Source of the DNA: Sciurus carolinensis
Taxonomy: Eukaryota; Chordata; Mammalia; Rodentia; Sciuridae
NCBI RefSeq assembly: GCF_902686445.1
Contig: NC_062229.1
Location: 3,001,003-3,065,002, forward strand
DNA: 64,000 nucleotides
Direction of reading: 5' to 3'
This document shows, piece by piece, positions 32,400 to 44,015 of this stretch. Every line of letters begins with the position of its first letter. The first letter of the stretch is position 1. A program made the translations under genes and the position numbers. The notes below the pieces were generated by a model. It saw only the letters and a program-made list of their open reading frames with translations, did not search any database and had not been told where the DNA came from.

Positions 32400-34925
32400 G
32401 GCTGGCCGGGCACTGCGCTTAGGCTTCCCACTGTGCCTCAGAGGCGAGCCTGCAGGGTGGAGGGAGTCATCAGGGCCAGCCCCCTGCCTCCACACCACCA
32501 CGGCCTCTGCTCGCCCCAAGTCTCCCACAGCTCCAAGATCCAGCACCCCGACAGAGGCCCTGCTTGCGTGGTCCCCAGGTCCCCCGTGGCCAGCGCTCCA
32601 ACTACCCAGTGAAGAGCCACAGGGAGACCAGCAGAGCTGGTCAGGCTGCTTAACTGGGCCAGGAGGGGTCACCTCCGGGCTGCCTCGGGGGCTTGGGGAC
32701 AGCCGACGTCCAGGGCCTAGGCAGGGGCGGGGCTGCCGACACGCTGGGCCGCACCGTCCAGCTGCAGCTGGCCCGCGCGTCTTGAGCAGGTCGCAGGTCC
32801 CTGCGAGCGTGACGAGGGCACCGGGGCAGCTTCGGCCCGGTGGGCACCCGGAGGCCGACCCCGCCCTGGCCGTCTCCTCGGTGACACCCGCTTACATCAG
32901 GGACGTGCCAGGGTCCCCACGAGGGAGGGGCCCCGTGGGCCGGGCAGGCGGCCACTGGGAGCCCCCGGCCCTTTCCGTCTCCTCCATCTCACGGAGTCAC
33001 CGAGGCCAGCCTGGACCCTGTGGTCCTCCTGTCCCGGCCTCCCCACTCACTCGAGGAGGACAGCCGTGTGCCACCCGCCCAGGCGACCTCGGTCTGGCCG
33101 AGGTCAAAACTGACCCTCCACACTCGAGGGCTCTGGCCATGCGGGCGTGACTCAGTGTCCCCGAGGGGGACCAGGCCTAAGCCGACCCACCTGCACCCAG
33201 CGACCCTGCGGCCTGGTCCCCGCACTCAGCGGCCGGGCCACCCCCGAGGCCCAGCCTGGCTTCCCAAGGGCACTGATCCCCGTCCTGGGAGGCCACAGCC
33301 ACTGGTCACTAACCCCGGCTCAGGGGGCCCCTTCCACTCCACGCAGCTCAGTGCCACCCCACCAACGAGGACACGGAGGCCTGGTCACAGTACAGGACAG
33401 GCTGAGCGAGACCCGAACCCGGCTCTCCGCACGCCCGGAGAAGGCCAGTCACCACTGGCCGCTCCTCGGCCGCTCCTGTCCCCTCTGGTCAGTCACATAG
33501 GGCGTCCAGGGAACATCAGGGCTGGCAGGTCCCCCACTGCTCTGTCCCTGCCACTGCGGATATTTGGGGTCCCCGGGCATTTGGACGTCTCCCCGTCTTC
33601 CCAGGCAGGAAGCCTGGTAGGCTGTTTCTGGGTCCCCGACTCCCTAATGCCTGTCCTTGAGGTCAGCTTGAGGGCGACGGTGGACGCAGCACTCAGGGTG
33701 TCCCCCGCCGCCGTGCGCCACAAGCCGCAGAATCCAGCAGCTCAGAGAGGGCGCGTGTGTGTGGGGGCCACACAGCATCTCCACCCGGGCCTGGGCTCCC
33801 GGCCTCCCTGCAGGGGGACAGCGCCTGGTCACCTCCTGCAACCTTACATGTCCCAGAGCCGTCAGAGCAGAACGCGGTGCTGGCCAGGACCCGCCCGCTG
33901 GGGGTCCCACTGTCCCCTGCCTGATGGGCAGCTGGGGAGCTGCGGCTGAGGCAGGATGGCGGCGGCCGCCTGGGAGAGGCCTGGGGCGGAGGGGCGCGGG
34001 CAGGGGGTGACGGGGGGCCACGGGCAGCAGGGACGCTGGGGGGCAGGGCCACGGTGGACGGGGCAGCAGGGAGAGAAGCAGGCGAGCGGAGCAGGCGAGC
34101 CGTCCAGAGAGGGAAAGCAGCCGCCCCAGGTCACACAGCTCAGCACATGAACGAGGTCCCCGGAGCAGAGGCATCTGGCCGCCACCCAGGCCCGCGGACG
34201 CCACCCTCGCCACGCCCACCGTGGCCACGTCACGGCCACCTCCTCGCCGGGTCGCTGCCGCCCGGCCCCAGTGTGGAGAAGTCCACGGGCTCCCTGTCCA
34301 ACAACCCAGGCTCCTGCGGCCACGGCCGGCGGGCTCAGGGCAGCCCGTGGGGCTCAAGTCGCGGCTGGGCGGCGGGCGCTGGCCGCCTCGCAGGCACAGA
34401 GGGGCTCTCTGAGCCGTCCCTCCGCTCAGCCCTGCCAGGCCTCTGGGTCCCACCTGCAGGACAGGGCGGCTGGTCCCTCCCCACGGCCTCGGCCGCTCAG
34501 GGACAGAGGCCACAGGCCTGGACAGGGGGACGGTGGGTCCTGGTGCTCAGCTGAGCACAAAAGCCCCTCTGGAGGGACACGGGCGGACACGGGGGCCCTT
34601 CCTGGGCTGGCCGGCCGGGGTCTCTGCAGGGCCTCCCCGACCCGGACCCCCCGCTCGGCTCCCGCAGCGCAGAAGTGGGGCAGCCTGATCAGGCCGGGGA
34701 CAGGACACCCACTGCAGGGGCTGAGTCACCCAGCGGCTCTCAGCCTGACCCCACCAAGGGCTGCTGGGGGCTACTGCCGGAGGCCCAGCCGCAGAGCAGG
34801 GAGCCCGTGCGGCCGGGCGTAGCAGGAGGGGCACAGGGGACCCGTCCCCACCGCCCGCGGTCAACGGGTGAGGACCCCCGGCAGCCCCAGCGCCACTCTG
34901 AGGACACCCTCCCTCCAGACGGGCA
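32400..34925. other. GC-rich stretch, no gene seen
   Basis: Long open frames on both strands lack domains, start context or splice structure. No recognisable repeat of length beyond a MIR-like patch near 34110-34140 (CCCAGGTCACACAGCTCAG). Confidence 0.5.
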
Positions 34926-34929
34926 GTGC

Positions 34930-35010
34930 CACTCTCTACTTTACAGATGAGAACCTGGAGACCCAGAGATGTTGAACAACTTGCCTCAGGTCACACAGCA
35001 TTGGCCAGGC
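34930..35010 (-). repeat. MIR SINE, antisense
   Basis: TTTACAGATGAGAACCTGGA is followed by AACTTGCCTCAGGTCACACA, the reverse of the MIR core. A sense MIR-like fragment (GGGCTGTGTGACCTCGGGCC) follows at 35128-35215. Confidence 0.75.
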
Positions 35011-36649
35011 CTTGGCCCAGGGCCCGGGAGTTAGGAGGCTGGGAGCCCTGGAGCCCTTCCCCCGCCGGACAGAGCCCCCCCGAGGGTTAAGGGTCCAGGT
35101 TCTGGCACCCGCCATGCTTGGGCACCCTGTCACCTGTGGGCTGTGTGACCTCGGGCCATCTGGGCCTCACTTTCCGTCCCTGAAGCACAGGGTCTGGTCA
35201 CAGCAACCTGCTGGCAGGATGAGAGAAGGGCGAGGGGCAGCCTCCCCGAGTCAGAGCCGCGGGGATCACGCTGAGGCCACCACGTCTGCGGATCGCGGGT
35301 ACTTACAAGCAGCACTACGTCACACACAGACCGCGACCGAGCTCCCCAGGACCCCCGAATCCCCCGCCAGCCACGGGGCCATCCCACGCCACGGCCACCA
35401 GGCCTCTCCACGCAGCCCGCCTCACCCGGGGCCCGGCTGACACCCACCACCCCGGGGAAGACCCAGGCAGCACAGGACAGGCTGAGAGCCAGGAGGCGCG
35501 GGGCCCACGCCGTCTCTGTCACCGCCCGCCACAGTGCGGGCCGGGGCCGCAGGCTCGGGGACAGGGGACAGAGCGGCCGGGCAACCTGCCCCAGTTCGCA
35601 CAGCGCGAGGTGTGGCTGCGGAGCTGGCAGGTCGGGCGAGGGCATCCGTTGCCCGGGAGACCAGAGGGTCACCTCGTTCGGCGAGCACACGTGCCCCTGG
35701 ACAGAGAAACGCGGGGACGGAGGGGCACCGGGAGGGCGGGAGAGAAGAGCTGGGCCCGGCCCCACGGAGCCGCCGTCCCACAAAGGCCTGGAGCCGAGAT
35801 CAGACGCCAGAACGCGGAGCCTCAGAGACAAGGCGGCCCTTCAGGAAGGGGCGTCTGCGAAGGCGCGGCGGGGGGTCACCGCGACCCAGAAACGGGAGCC
35901 CGGCCGGCCACTCCGTGGGAGGCGGAGGGGCAGGAAAGCCTAGGCTGCCGCCTCAGGTGTGGAATCCCTCGGCCTCCGCGGGGCTCCCAGGAGGCGGCCT
36001 CCTCTGTTTGGGGGAACAGAAGAGGAGATTCTGCTGGCCCAGAATAGCCGCAGCCCCCAGGCCCAGTCTGGCCAGGCTGGGTGGAGGGGCGACCAGTGGC
36101 GGGCGGAGGAGGAGAAGGGAGGAGGGAAGGACAGAAATAAAGCGGGCGCAAGTCTGGGGCCTGCCCGTGAGTCACCGTGCCTGTGCAGCCTGCAAGCGGC
36201 GGGCTCCGGTCCCCACACACAGCCCCAGGCGCCTCTGAAACGCCAGCCAGAGACGAGGCAGGACGGGCAGGACGGGCGCGGGAACCCTCTCCTGACTCCT
36301 CTCTCCTGGCAGAGCTGGGGCTGGGGCTCGGGACCCCGGTGTGCCGGCCACCGGCTGCAGCTCAGCCCTGGTTTGTTGTCCCGGGGGGCAACAAATGCCC
36401 ACTTCAACTTGCCACCCCCTTAACGTCTTTTCCTCTCCAAAGCCGGAGGGTGGGGCTACACTCCGCAGCCTGGAACCTCAGGGCCGGGACCCCGGCTGTC
36501 ACCTACTTCCTGTGCATCTCACTGGGCCATCATTTTCAAAGACAGGTGCAATCTTCGCGCCTCCATTCATCAGGGCTCCTTCCTGTCCCCACCGGCCCTA
36601 ATTCAGCATGTCAAAGTGCCCCCTGGGGACTGAGCCGGCGGAGCCTGGC

Positions 36650-37124
36650 CTCCCACCCTGCCTGCATTCGGGAGGGAAGAGGGAACTGCACTCGGCGGCG
36701 CTGCCCCTCGCTCCCGGCGCGGGCCTTTGTTCGCTGGACCCCGTCTCCGCAGCTCGCGCGCGGCCGCGAACTTCCCCTCCGTCCGCAGCAGGGCCGGGGC
36801 GCTCTGCCTGCGGAGCGGCCGGGGTCTCTTCCAGACCCCCGCCGGCATCTTTTGCCGCAGGGAAGGGCAGCGGAAGGGCACCCGGGAAGGCATGGCGAGG
36901 GGCGTCCTCGGGGCCTGGGCGGTGGCGTGCGCGCCCCTGGGAGCGCGAGCAGGAGGGTCCCGGGCGGAGGAAGCCCCGCCGCGCCTCAGGTCTCCCCTGG
37001 CTGCGCCCAACTCCACGAGCGAGCGCAGCGACGATGGGGAGGCGGAGTCGCTCTCAGCCGAAACACAGCTTTGTCGATTATCCCCAGAGCCTCGGGGTTT
37101 ATAAATATCCGCCTTTATTTTTAG
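36650..37124 (-). promoter_or_regulatory. CpG-rich block with TATA-like and MEF2-like sites: candidate alternative promoter
   Basis: Reading on the minus strand, a perfect MEF2 pattern CTAAAAATAA (37124-37115) and a TATA-like ATATTTATAAAC (37108-37097) are followed by about 400 bp of CpG-dense sequence. That is the layout of a TATA promoter driving transcription toward PTPRS. No strong donor was found downstream by eye, so a first exon is not defined. Confidence 0.35.
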
Positions 37125-38476
37125 GGTGCCTTGCTCGCCCCCGCCCCAGCTCTCGACGCCCCCGCCTCCCCCCACGCGGCGGCTGCTGCCGTCGCAGCCA
37201 CCAGGTTAACCCGGGGCCACGAGCGCCCGGCCGCGCTGCGCCACGGCCACATTACCTCCGCCCATGCCTCCCGTGTCACCTCGCTGACCACGGTTGCGTC
37301 CAGGCAGTCACTGGGAGAACCGGTGAAGCCACAGGTCTCCCTGGGCCCCGCCCTGAGCGGGGCTGGAGGAACCCGTTGCTCCCGCCTCTTCGAGGCCCAA
37401 AGGCAAGAGGGAAACCAAGTCACTCCAGGAAGACTGTGCACAGGGGACCCCAGGCCGCCAGGTGCTCTGGGCCACCCCGAGAAGAAAGCCAACCGTGGCC
37501 GGCCGGCTCCCCACGGCGCTGCCACTACCGAATTCCTGATTTCCACCAGCATTCCCTCCGTCCAGTGTCCCAGCGTTGGGGGAAGAGGCCTGTGTCTCCT
37601 AGAGGGACAGACAGACACGAAGATGCCTCGGGAAGCAGAGAGAATTAAAGAACTCAGAGGTCACGCAGCAGGAGGAACAGGCGACGGCAGGGAGGGCTGA
37701 GCCTGCTCGGGACGTCCAGCGGCTGGGGACGAGCGCCCCTCTCCTGCACCCACCACACACCAAGGTCAGAGGCCTGCCAGGGACCCTGGGAGGGGCATTC
37801 TGGGGGGGGGGCAGCCTGCACCCAGCAGTATCCTCCAAGGCTACACCTAGCCACACCAGAATCACCTGTCACCAGCTCCCGCAGAAAGGGGGCTTCAGGC
37901 GGGGACATCTCCTCCTGGGACAGCATCTCCGGATGGCCACTGACAGTGCCAGCCTCTGTCACCCCCTGGGGGGCCTATGTCACCAGCCCAGCCGGAATGG
38001 CAGGAATAGAAAAGCCATGAGCTCACCAGGCAGGCTGGGTCCCCCGCGACGTTTTGTTTGCCTCAGCCCAATTATACCAACTCTCAGGGCAACCGCGTAT
38101 AGCGGTTGGTGGTCCCCAGGGGGCTGGTGGGGCTCTCCTCCCTCAGAAGTGCACCGTCATGGTGCAGGTGCCCCCCAGCTATGGGGGACAGGGCAGGACA
38201 GGCTTTCTGGAGGGGAAGACGGCAGAGCCAGTGGAAGCAAGGCGGAAGAGATGCGGGAGGGGCACAGTGGAGGGGAAGGGGTCCAGCGGGGAGACCCAGG
38301 CCCAAACTGGAGGTGCTGGCACGGGCGGGCGGGAAGCAGCCTCCCCCGGCCCCAGCTGCCTGCCTGCCTCCGCCAAAGTATCAGCTGGCAGGAGAGGAGC
38401 AGGGACAGAAGGCAGGCGAGATTGGCAGGGGGAGGGGGCACAAAGGCAGGGGGACCCTGGGAGGGGGAGGGGAACT

Positions 38477-38484
38477 ATGCAAAT
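38477..38484 (+). promoter_or_regulatory. Octamer ATGCAAAT
   Basis: A perfect POU-factor octamer in otherwise GC-rich sequence, about 1.8 kb inside the gene from the candidate main promoter. A single short site, so low weight. Confidence 0.25.
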
Positions 38485-39117
38485 GGCAGAATGGACTGAG
38501 TCCCCAGCCATTAGTAAAAGCTCCGGCAGCGGCAGCTGGAGTCACAGGCGCAGAGGCAAAGCCCACTCTTCTGGCGCGGAGGCAGCATCACTGATGGGAA
38601 AGAGGGCACCCCAAACAGGGGTCCCCACCTCACACCCCAGGGGCAGTAGAGATGGGGGACGTGAAGAAGGCTGGGACTCTGGCAGCCAAAGTCTGGGTGC
38701 AGGCAGGGGGGCCCAGAGCAGTGAGTCGCTGTCCTTGGGACACTGGGGACCCTCTGGCTTTGTCCCAGCTTCTCGAGTCCCTAGCGCACAGCCTGGACAG
38801 GGCGCCTCGGCCACCCCCCTGCACCAGCAGCCTTGGCCAGGCTGGCTCTGCAGGGTCTGGCCCCAGGCAGAAGGGCCCCACGCTGGGGACGGCGCACGCT
38901 CCCAGGCCGATTTGGGGGGACAGGGGAATCCCAGCTGAGTCTGGAAGGGGGAGGGAGCCCCAGAAGTGCTGAGGGGGCTGAATTCCAGGAAGAACTGCAG
39001 AGGAAGGGGCATCCTCCAAGGTGGGCGTTAGGGGTGTGGGAGGAGGAGCCGACGGAGGGGAAACCGAGGAGGGAGGTTCCAGATTTGGGGGGGTGTGGCT
39101 GAGAAAGATTCCAGTTT

Positions 39118-39135
39118 GTGGTGGTGGTGGTGGTG
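39118..39135 (+). repeat. (GTG)6 microsatellite
   Basis: Six GTG units, then GGG. Short trinucleotide repeat. Confidence 0.85.
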
Positions 39136-39279
39136 GGGTTCCCTGATTTGAGAATTCTGTTGAGAAAGCAGCTAAAGGGGAGTTCCCCAAATTAGGAGGA
39201 GGGGTTGGTGTCCCGGCTTTGTGTGCCGGGGGGCTGGGAAAGGGGATCCTAAATTCAGCCGGGACTCCCATAAAGAGCA

Positions 39280-40640
39280 GGGAACTTGTGCGCAGCCCGG
39301 CCGATCCTTCGCAGCCCGCTGCCGGTGCCGGTGCTCTAACCCAAAGGGGCTCCCCTCCCGGCACGCCCGAGCCCCCTGCGACCCGCTCTCACGGCCCCGC
39401 CCCCGGTGACGTCACCACCCCTCCCCCCCAGAGCCCCGAGGGGGCTCCCGGGGCGTGCTGTACCCGCGGGGCTGGCGGCTGGCTCAAGGAGTGGCTTCCC
39501 CTCTCCCGGGATCCCCACGGAGCCCCCAGCGCGAAGGGGAGGTCTGGGTGCCTGGCGCGCGCTCCCGTGCGCCAGCGTCCCTGGGGCTGGGGGCCGAGGC
39601 TCGCCCTGCCTGGGATGCTGGGAGGGGGTGCCCGGGCCGCAGGAGGGAGGGGCGAGGCCCGGGTGCCGGAGGGACGCCCCCTCCCCGTGAGGGGGCGCCA
39701 GGGCCCGGAGGGTGCAGGGGAGAGGCGGCGTTGAAACGGGGGTCTCCCGGGGAGGGGGATCGGGAGAGAGAAGGTGGCTCCGCGCTCACCGGCCGGAGTC
39801 CCGGGTCCGGGCTCGCCTCCACTCCGGGCGCCCGCGCGCCCCCACCCCAGGGCCCGCCCGGGGACCCGGGCCGAGGCCAACACCCCCGCGGTACACACGC
39901 GCGTCCCCGCCCGCAGCCCGGGTGGTGCAGCCGGCGGCGCTGGGCAGCTTCCAACGCCGCGCTCGGGGCGATGGCAGCCCAGCCCCCTCCCCGCCGCGGC
40001 GCGGCCCCCGCCCGCCGACCCGGCGCCTCTGCCCTGGCGGCGCAGCCCCCGGGGCTTTGTTCGGACGCAGTCTCGGGCTGGGCGGCGGGGCGTGCAGCCG
40101 GTGCGGCGGAGCATCCTCCAGCACAATGGCCGTGCGGCTCCCCGGCACAAAGCCGGCGCGCTGCCCACTCCGCGGCTCCGAGACCCCCGCGGAGCGCCGG
40201 GGCTTTTGTCGGTGGAACGCGGACTCTCCTCTCCGTTACCTGGAGGCTGGCTGGGCTGGGCTCCCCCGGCTCTGCCCCGCTTCACATCCTGGCTGTTGCA
40301 TGGGATCCGAGCGGAGCCCGAGCGCCAGCGGCTCGCGGCGTGCGCGCGCCGGCCGGGCTGCCGGGCGGGCGGCGCGAGGACACTCACTGCGGCTCGCGCT
40401 CCCCTCGCGCCGGCTCGCGCGCCCCCCCAGTCGGTGACGTCATCCCTTCCGCCGCCGCCGCCGGCCGGGGGCGGGGCCGGGGAGGGGCCGGCCCGCGCGC
40501 GTCACTGCGCAGCCGCGCCGCCGCCACGCCTTCCCGCCAATGAGGCAGCGCGACGCGGTCACGTGCCCCAGGGGCATTTAAAGGGCCGCGGGAGCACGTG
40601 GGGCGCCGGGAGCCCGACTTCGCGGGACACGTGGGCTGCG
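39280..40640. promoter_or_regulatory. Large CpG-rich block: best candidate for the main PTPRS promoter, possibly bidirectional
   Basis: The longest CpG-dense stretch in the window, about 24 kb upstream of the PTPRS start codon in gene orientation. It contains many GC boxes, CRE palindromes TGACGTCA at 39407-39414 and 40435-40442, an NRF1-like TGCGCAGCCGCGC at 40505, CCAAT at 40537, three CACGTG boxes (40560, 40595, 40628) and a TATA-like ATTTAAA at 40576-40582 oriented to the right. Human PTPRS also has non-coding 5' exons far upstream of the coding start. Assigning this as that promoter is an inference from position and composition. Confidence 0.5.
40240..40435 (-). other. Candidate first (non-coding) exon of PTPRS ending at a strong donor
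   Basis: On the minus strand, downstream of the CRE at 40442-40435, the sequence runs to CAGCCTCCAG followed by GTAACGGAG. This is a good donor, giving an exon end at 40240. An alternative donor, GCAGTGAGTG, lies near 40385. The start is not fixed; 40435 is only the promoter-side limit. It contains no convincing coding frame, as expected for a 5'UTR exon. Confidence 0.35.
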
Positions 40641-40849
40641 GCGTTAGTTCGAAGAGCCCCTCCTGCCACTATCGGCAGAGAAACCCCAGGACGCTTGGAG
40701 CGGAGCAAAGGCCGTGGCACTTGCCATACGCCGCTCTAGACTCTGCTGTGACTCCCCGGTGCCCTTCCAATGAGATCCGGCCTCCTCTGGGCGCCTGGCC
40801 TGCTAGCTGTCGCTCTCCCCGCCGGCCCCGACCCTGCCCCGGACGAACC

Positions 40850-41060
40850 AGCTGCATCCAGCCTGCCCAGTCCTCACGCAGCGCCTTGCCTTTGCAGTTC
40901 CTTGGTCCAAAATGCTCTTCCCTTGAGGTCTTTTTTCCGGTCATCTTTCCAATTTCTGCTCAAATATCCAGCGCCTGGGAGAAGCTGCCCCAGTCCCACC
41001 AGCAGTCTCCCACGCCCCTCTCTGTCCCATCGACCTCTTGGTTCTGGTCACACTAAGAGT
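40850..41060 (+). repeat. L2 3' fragment
   Basis: GCGCCTTGCCTTTGCAGTTC, CCAAAATGCTCTTCCCTTGA and TTTCTGCTCAAATATCCAGC match the L2 3' order. An AAGAGTGAGTAA donor-like motif at its end is noted but not used. Confidence 0.65.
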
Positions 41061-43270
41061 GAGTAAGAGCGCGGTTGGGCAGCGACCCCTGCAGGATCCG
41101 GGCTTTAGGCCTCATCGCCATCCCTACCGCCCGCCAGGACAGACCAAGGGGCGGGTTGCGTGGGGCCCTGGGTTTGCCCTTTCCCACCTGTGTAGTGGGT
41201 GGAGCTCCCAGGTCTCTGCTCCCCTCTGAGAATGGAGCCAGGCGGCGGGTGCTCACAGAGACCGTCTCTAGGTGAACTGCCCGTGCGCCTGCTCCGCTTG
41301 CAGTCGACGCTTGAAAATGAACGAAAGAAAGGGGGCAGAAGGGGCGAGGGGGAGCCGAACACCCACAGCTGGGTTGCACGCGTGTGGGCAGCCGTTTAGC
41401 TCTTGGAGGTGTGACAGGGAGAGGCTTTGTGCCCTGAGGTTCACCTTCAGAATACGGGGCTTTTCTTCAAAATCGTCAATTCATTTATTCCAGGCCAAAG
41501 ATATGGAAAAACAGGAAGCATTGACCCAGGGAGCCAGGCAACAGGCGGAAGTCACAACAGGGAGGAGAGAGAGGAGAGGATGAATAATTAACAAGAACCT
41601 ATATTAAGCTCCGAGGTTCCCAGAGGCCAGTGCAGTGGCTAGGCTGTCCAAGCAGTTTGTCCTCCTTGTGGCTGGGTGACCCTGCCCTGGCCCTTGACAG
41701 TAGCCTCAGTTTTCTCATCCAAGCAATGGGGACACAGCCCCATCTTCATGAACCTGAGGCCTATGTGCAAACAGTGTGGTTTCTCTTATACAGTAGGTGC
41801 TCAAGCCTTGCATACCCTGAAAGGCAGAGTAAAGTGGGAGGGCTGGCTTGGTGTGAGCCCCGTCAGGAGAGGAAGCTGCTGGCACACTGAGCCCAGGGGG
41901 CCGACTGTAAAGGAGGGCTGACCCCTTCAGACTCAGGGTTTCTTGTGAGCAGCAGGAAAACCTGTCAAATCCGGTGCAGCGTGGCCAGGGGACCGCCAAT
42001 CCGTCTGTGAGCCAGGTGGTTACATACTCCGGACACAGACGCAGACAGCCAGCCTCCGAAATAGAGGCCTGGAGTCAGCGGCGGGCAAAGGCCTGCAGCC
42101 CGCGCCCCCGACCCCGCCGCACGGGCTCCTGGCTGTGCCCGCCCCGCGGCGCCCGTGCCTGGCTGGTGTTCTCTGGCTCTTCCCCGCCAGTCCTCTCCCT
42201 GCGGGGGCTCTCCGCCCACACCAGAGCACCCTCACAGTTTGGGTGGTTTCATTTCCGGGGCCCTTTGCTGCTGCCTGTCTCTCGACTCTGGCTGTGCCTC
42301 GGTTTCCCTGCCTGTTAGTGGGGGTGACAACAGTCTGTTCCGAGGGTCTCGGGAGAGCGAGAACTACGTGTCAACACCTGGCACCGGTAGAGGGACAAGC
42401 AGGGGTTGCCAGCGGAGTGGCCACTGTCATGGGGAATCCAGGAAAGGCAGGGTGACCAGGGGCAGCGCCCCAAGCGGGTGGGCGCGGCCGGGGGAGGCCC
42501 CACAGGGCGGAACGTTCTGGTCTGGCAGGGTGGCAGCCTCAGGTCCCCAGGCTGACAGCTGCCGGGAGGTGCCGAGGACGCCGAGGTTCCAGTGGCTCCA
42601 GCGGCGGCCGCCCGCGAGCCCGGGCCTGAGGACGGTGGAGGAGGGGAGGCGGACGCGTGGCCTGAGCCCCGAGCCGCACGCCGAGGTGGGTGGGAGGCCG
42701 GTCCCGACGGGCGTCTGCACTGCGGTGCCCGCGGTGCCAGCGCTGAGCTCTGACTCACCGCTGGGTGAGAAGTTCAGTCAGCGAACATGCCCGACTTCTG
42801 CAGGTGGCGGGGGTGTCGCTCCCGCCGCCCACCCCCGCTTCCCGCTGCCAGTGCCACCTCTGCCCCGGCGTCCAGGACCTGGTAATTAGCGCCATTGTGT
42901 TTTGGTTGAGCCGGCTCCAGGGGCGCCATCAGCCGCCGTCACTGCACACAAACAGGCGTCCTCACGCCAAGTTCAGGACCGCCTGCGCCCAGCCCAGCCT
43001 TAGATCCCGGAGCCCCCCGACGCTGCCGTGCCAGACCCCCCATCGTCCACGTTACCCCAAAGTCACGCCTCACTTCACGTCTGTTCCCTCCATTTCTCGG
43101 CTCCTCCCTCCCCACCCTGCCGTCCTCCTCCTCTTCCTCTCCTGCTCTCCTTGTAAATGAATTTCTGCTGTCAAAGACTAAGGGAAGACAGGGGCACCCC
43201 TCTCTTGAGTGTCTGCCGTGTACTGACCTCCATGTGGACTCCTTTGAGGATCCATGCATTTAGCCTGTTG
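41061..43270. other. Stretch without a gene
   Basis: Mixed composition. One L2-end-like motif (CAGTAGGTGCTCAAGCC near 41791) and several MIR-like patches. No coding potential that I can support. Confidence 0.5.
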
Positions 43271-43274
43271 GGTC

Positions 43275-43340
43275 ATCATCCGGGGCTCTGGAATCAGAGA
43301 CATGAGTTCAAATCCTGGCCACGACATTGGCAAAATTCAG
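43275..43340 (+). repeat. MIR SINE fragment
   Basis: GGGCTCTGGAATCAGAGACA followed by GAGTTCAAATCCTGGCCACG is the MIR 5' tRNA-like part, including a degraded B box. Confidence 0.8.
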
Positions 43341-43379
43341 CTTTCCTTCATAATAAAACACGCAAGACATCAGGAAGAG

Positions 43380-44015
43380 AACTTCCCCTGATAAAGGGCG
43401 TCTTCGGCCAGTGTCATACTTAGGAGTGAAAGACGAATGTCCCCCCTGAGATCGGGAGATTGTACTGGATGGAGGTTATAACCAGGAAACCGGCGAGAAA
43501 ACGAACCAAACGGCACCTTCAATGGAAAGCAAGAAGCCCGCCTATCTCTGCTTGTGCCTGACATCATCTTATACATAGAAAATCCCCAGGGAGCCTCTAA
43601 AAACATTGAAGTGGTAAATGAATTCAGAAAGGCTGCAGGGTAGGAGATCGATGCACAAAAATCCACTGTATTTCCTACAGTGGCAACAAACAAGCAAAAT
43701 GAAATTAAGAAACCAATTCCATTTGCAATTGATCAAAAAGAATAAAATATTTAGGAATTCACTTACCAAAAAAGTGCAAAACCTGTGCTAGAAAACAACA
43801 GAACACTGTGGACAGACACTAATGAAAATCCGAGAAAACGGAAAGGCATCCCATGTTCATGGACTAGAAAGGTAATATCGTTAAGATGGCAGGGCCTTCC
43901 AAATTTACCTACAGGATCAATGCAACCCCTATCAAAGTCCCCATTAGCTTCTGTGCAGAACTTGACAAGTGGATCCTAAAATGCAAATTTGTCACAATCG
44001 AGAATGGCCCATTTT
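43380..44015 (+). mobile_element. L1 ORF2 fossil (3' part), degenerate
   Basis: AT-rich block with the familiar L1 ORF2 order: ATAAAGGGCGTC, GTTATAACCAGGAAACC, CTACAGTGGCAACAAACAAG, TTGCAATTGATCAAAAAGAA, ATTCACTTACCAAAAAAGTG, TTCATGGACTAGAAAGGTAA, CAATGCAACCCCTATCAAAG. Many stops in every frame, so it is dead. The flanking DNA has much higher GC. Confidence 0.85.

Noticed and set aside
43380..44015. Possible expressed reverse-transcriptase gene
   Set aside because: Clear L1 ORF2 fossil with many stops and frame breaks.
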